Assembly (NCBI GenBank): GCA_026122225.1
Contig: JANEZZ010001952.1
Coordinates: forward strand, 310,001 to 374,000
Length of the DNA: 64,000 bases
Direction: 5' to 3'
From: Heloderma charlesbogerti
Lineage: Eukaryota > Chordata > Lepidosauria > Squamata > Helodermatidae
The notes below the pieces were generated by a model, which saw nothing but the letters and a program-made list of their open reading frames with translations, ran no database searches and had not been told where the DNA came from. Numbering within the stretch: position 1 is the first letter of the stretch; every line of letters starts with the position of its first letter. A program made the position numbers and the translations under genes. Positions 62,813 through 64,000 of the stretch are shown one piece after another.

Positions 62813-63688
62813 TAGGGATATCAGAGAATTTCTCCACGAATCTCCGGGAGGCCAAATGCCAATGCATTCGGCCCCCCAAAATTGGTGGAGAAACGGTCTG
62901 CCACCCCCCCGGGATGGGACTTACCTTGGTCAAATGTCCCTGGCAGCAGCAGCTCCCAGCGGCGGTTCAGCGGCAGTTCGACGCCGCGGCCATTTCCAAG
63001 TGTAAAACAACAACAACAACAACAAACGTGATAGGCTATGTAAAGATTTACGTAGCCTATCACGGCTAGATTGTAAAAAACATCGTGATAGGCTACATAA
63101 ATGTTTGCGTAGCCTATCACAGCTGACTTTGGGGGAAAAAAAAGCGCGTACGCAAATGGTGGCGCCTATGGGCACTGCCATTTGTGTTCCTTATTTGGGT
63201 AAACATTTACGTAGACTACGGCGAAAATAAGGGCAACGCAAATAGCATTGCCCTTATTTTCGCCGTAGTCTGTGTAAATGTCTATGTAGACTACACGTGC
63301 CCAAATAAGGAAGGCAAATGGCGGCGCCCATGGGTGCTGCCATCTGCGTATGTGCTTCCCCCCCCCCAAAGTCAGCCGTGATAGGCTACGTAAACATTTA
63401 CATAGCCTATCACGGCTGACTGCACGGATGCAAACGGCAGCGGCTATGGCCGCCGCCATTTGCGTCCCAGCAGGAGAAGAGGTTTCGCGGCCGGAGGGAT
63501 GGGGTGCCTTCCCCCCGGCCAGAATTTCGGCCGGAGGGACTGGGCGCCTCCCCGCCAGCCAGAATTTCGGTAGGGAGGGATGGGGCGCCTCCCCCCCTGC
63601 CAAGAATTTTGGGGGGGAGTAACGGAGTGCCTCCCCCCCACCGCGAAGCAAGCTGAGGGACCAGGTAAGGGACTTTCGTCCATCCCTA
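62813..63688 (+). mobile_element. foldback hAT (B left, A right), well preserved
   Basis: Perfect 8-bp duplication GTTGGAAG (62805-62812, 63689-63696). B end TAGGGATATCAGAGAATTTC with the ...CAATGCATTCGGCC stem and ACCAAG|GTAAGTCCCATCC on minus near 62923. Array: GATAGGCTATGTAAAGATTT (63029-63063), GATAGGCTACATAAATGTTT (63085-63119), ATGGTGGCGCCTATGGGCAC, GTAAACATTTACGTAGACTA (63199-63220), GCAAATAGCATTGC centre (about 63245), mirror TAGTCTGTGTAAATGTCTAT, ATGGCGGCGCCCATGGGTGC, GATAGGCTACGTAAACATTT (63379-63413), ACGGCAGCGGCTATGGCCGC. A end: CAG|GTAAGGGACTTTC at 63665. Confidence 0.9.
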
Positions 63689-64000
63689 GTTGGAAGTGCT
63701 GCCTCTCAGAGCATGTTGACTTGAGAGAGAAAATGCCATGTGAAGAGTTACATGCTGCCTCTCAGCCCAGGATCAAAGCTTCTAGCTGCAGTAGGATAGT
63801 GTTCTCAGCTCTCTCTATTGTACTACCAACCAAATACAGGAGTGTCTTATCATAACAGTGGGTGGCCTCTGTTTTGTGGGAACACTGGAAACGTCTTCCC
63901 ATTCCTTAATTAACAGCACTCATTTCCCCTTCTCCTACTTACCTTGAACAGTCCCAGTACATTCTATGCGTGATTGCTTGCCCAATAGTTATTGATGCAA
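63689..64000. other. unassigned
   Basis: No gene or repeat recognised up to the window edge. Confidence 0.35.

Noticed and set aside
7700..63420. A recurrent peptide (IGYVNIYVAYH and similar) in dozens of short frames
   Set aside because: It is the translation of the GATAGGCTACGTAAATATTT-type palindromes, read identically from both strands; not a protein family.

Overview
This 64-kb window looks like intergenic or intronic DNA from a squamate reptile (lizard or snake); the species cannot be told from sequence alone. The clues are RTE/BovB LINEs, including one full-length copy with an uninterrupted 1047-codon frame, CR1- and L2-type LINE tails, tRNA- and 5S-headed SINEs, a Ngaro-type tyrosine-recombinase retrotransposon with an SGNH-hydrolase frame, a Tc1/mariner element and many non-autonomous hAT elements. 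I found no convincing host gene. Every long open frame belongs to a transposon, a palindrome or a minisatellite.

The dominant feature is a family of modular 'foldback' hAT-like elements: 17 copies plus two end fragments, about 12.7 kb or a fifth of the window. They begin TAGGGATG, end CATCCCTA, and 15 of 17 are flanked by 8-bp target-site duplications (10 perfect). Each is a string of near-perfect palindromes built from three or four half-site types, often arranged as a larger palindrome. The two ends differ. The 'A end' carries AG|GTAAG followed by about 20 bp to the terminus. The 'B end' carries a stem-loop of about 80 bp, then AG|GTAAGT roughly 130 bp inside. Both donor-like sites point outward, and the B-end site is often preceded by an ATG-initiated, CpG-rich open stretch of constant length (107 nt in three copies). 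These elements could act as mobile CpG islands or exon traps; they are the best candidate here for an undescribed system.

Layout: 1-2758, end fragments, a 5S/CR1 chimeric SINE and a solo LTR. 2759-6888, BovB copy 1 (decayed, split by a foldback hAT). 6969-12545, foldback elements, two nested, plus a SINE and an L2 tail. 12546-20340, SINEs, palindromic MITEs, other hAT MITEs and a Ty3/gypsy integrase tail. 20790-24601, a CR1 tail and a LINE tail each split by a foldback, then further hAT MITEs. 24700-31850, a possible LTR, a MIR-like SINE, foldbacks and LINE/SINE remnants. 32214 to about 39540, a Ngaro-like retrotransposon on the minus strand, split by a foldback that is itself split by a solo LTR. 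39870-43376, RTE and CR1 fragments, a hAT MITE and a 24-copy 28-bp minisatellite. 43377-51245, L2 tails, a third LTR split by a foldback, and SINE/LINE remnants. 51421-57116, Tc1/mariner next to an L2 tail split by the intact BovB. 57117-64000, more hAT families and foldbacks.

Nesting gives a relative history. The Ngaro element and BovB copy 1 predate foldback insertions. A foldback predates one solo LTR (35.9 kb) and postdates another copy of the same LTR family (44.4 kb), so foldback and LTR activity overlapped. Several hAT-like families share the TAGGGATG terminus and may have used one transposase, which is not encoded in this window.
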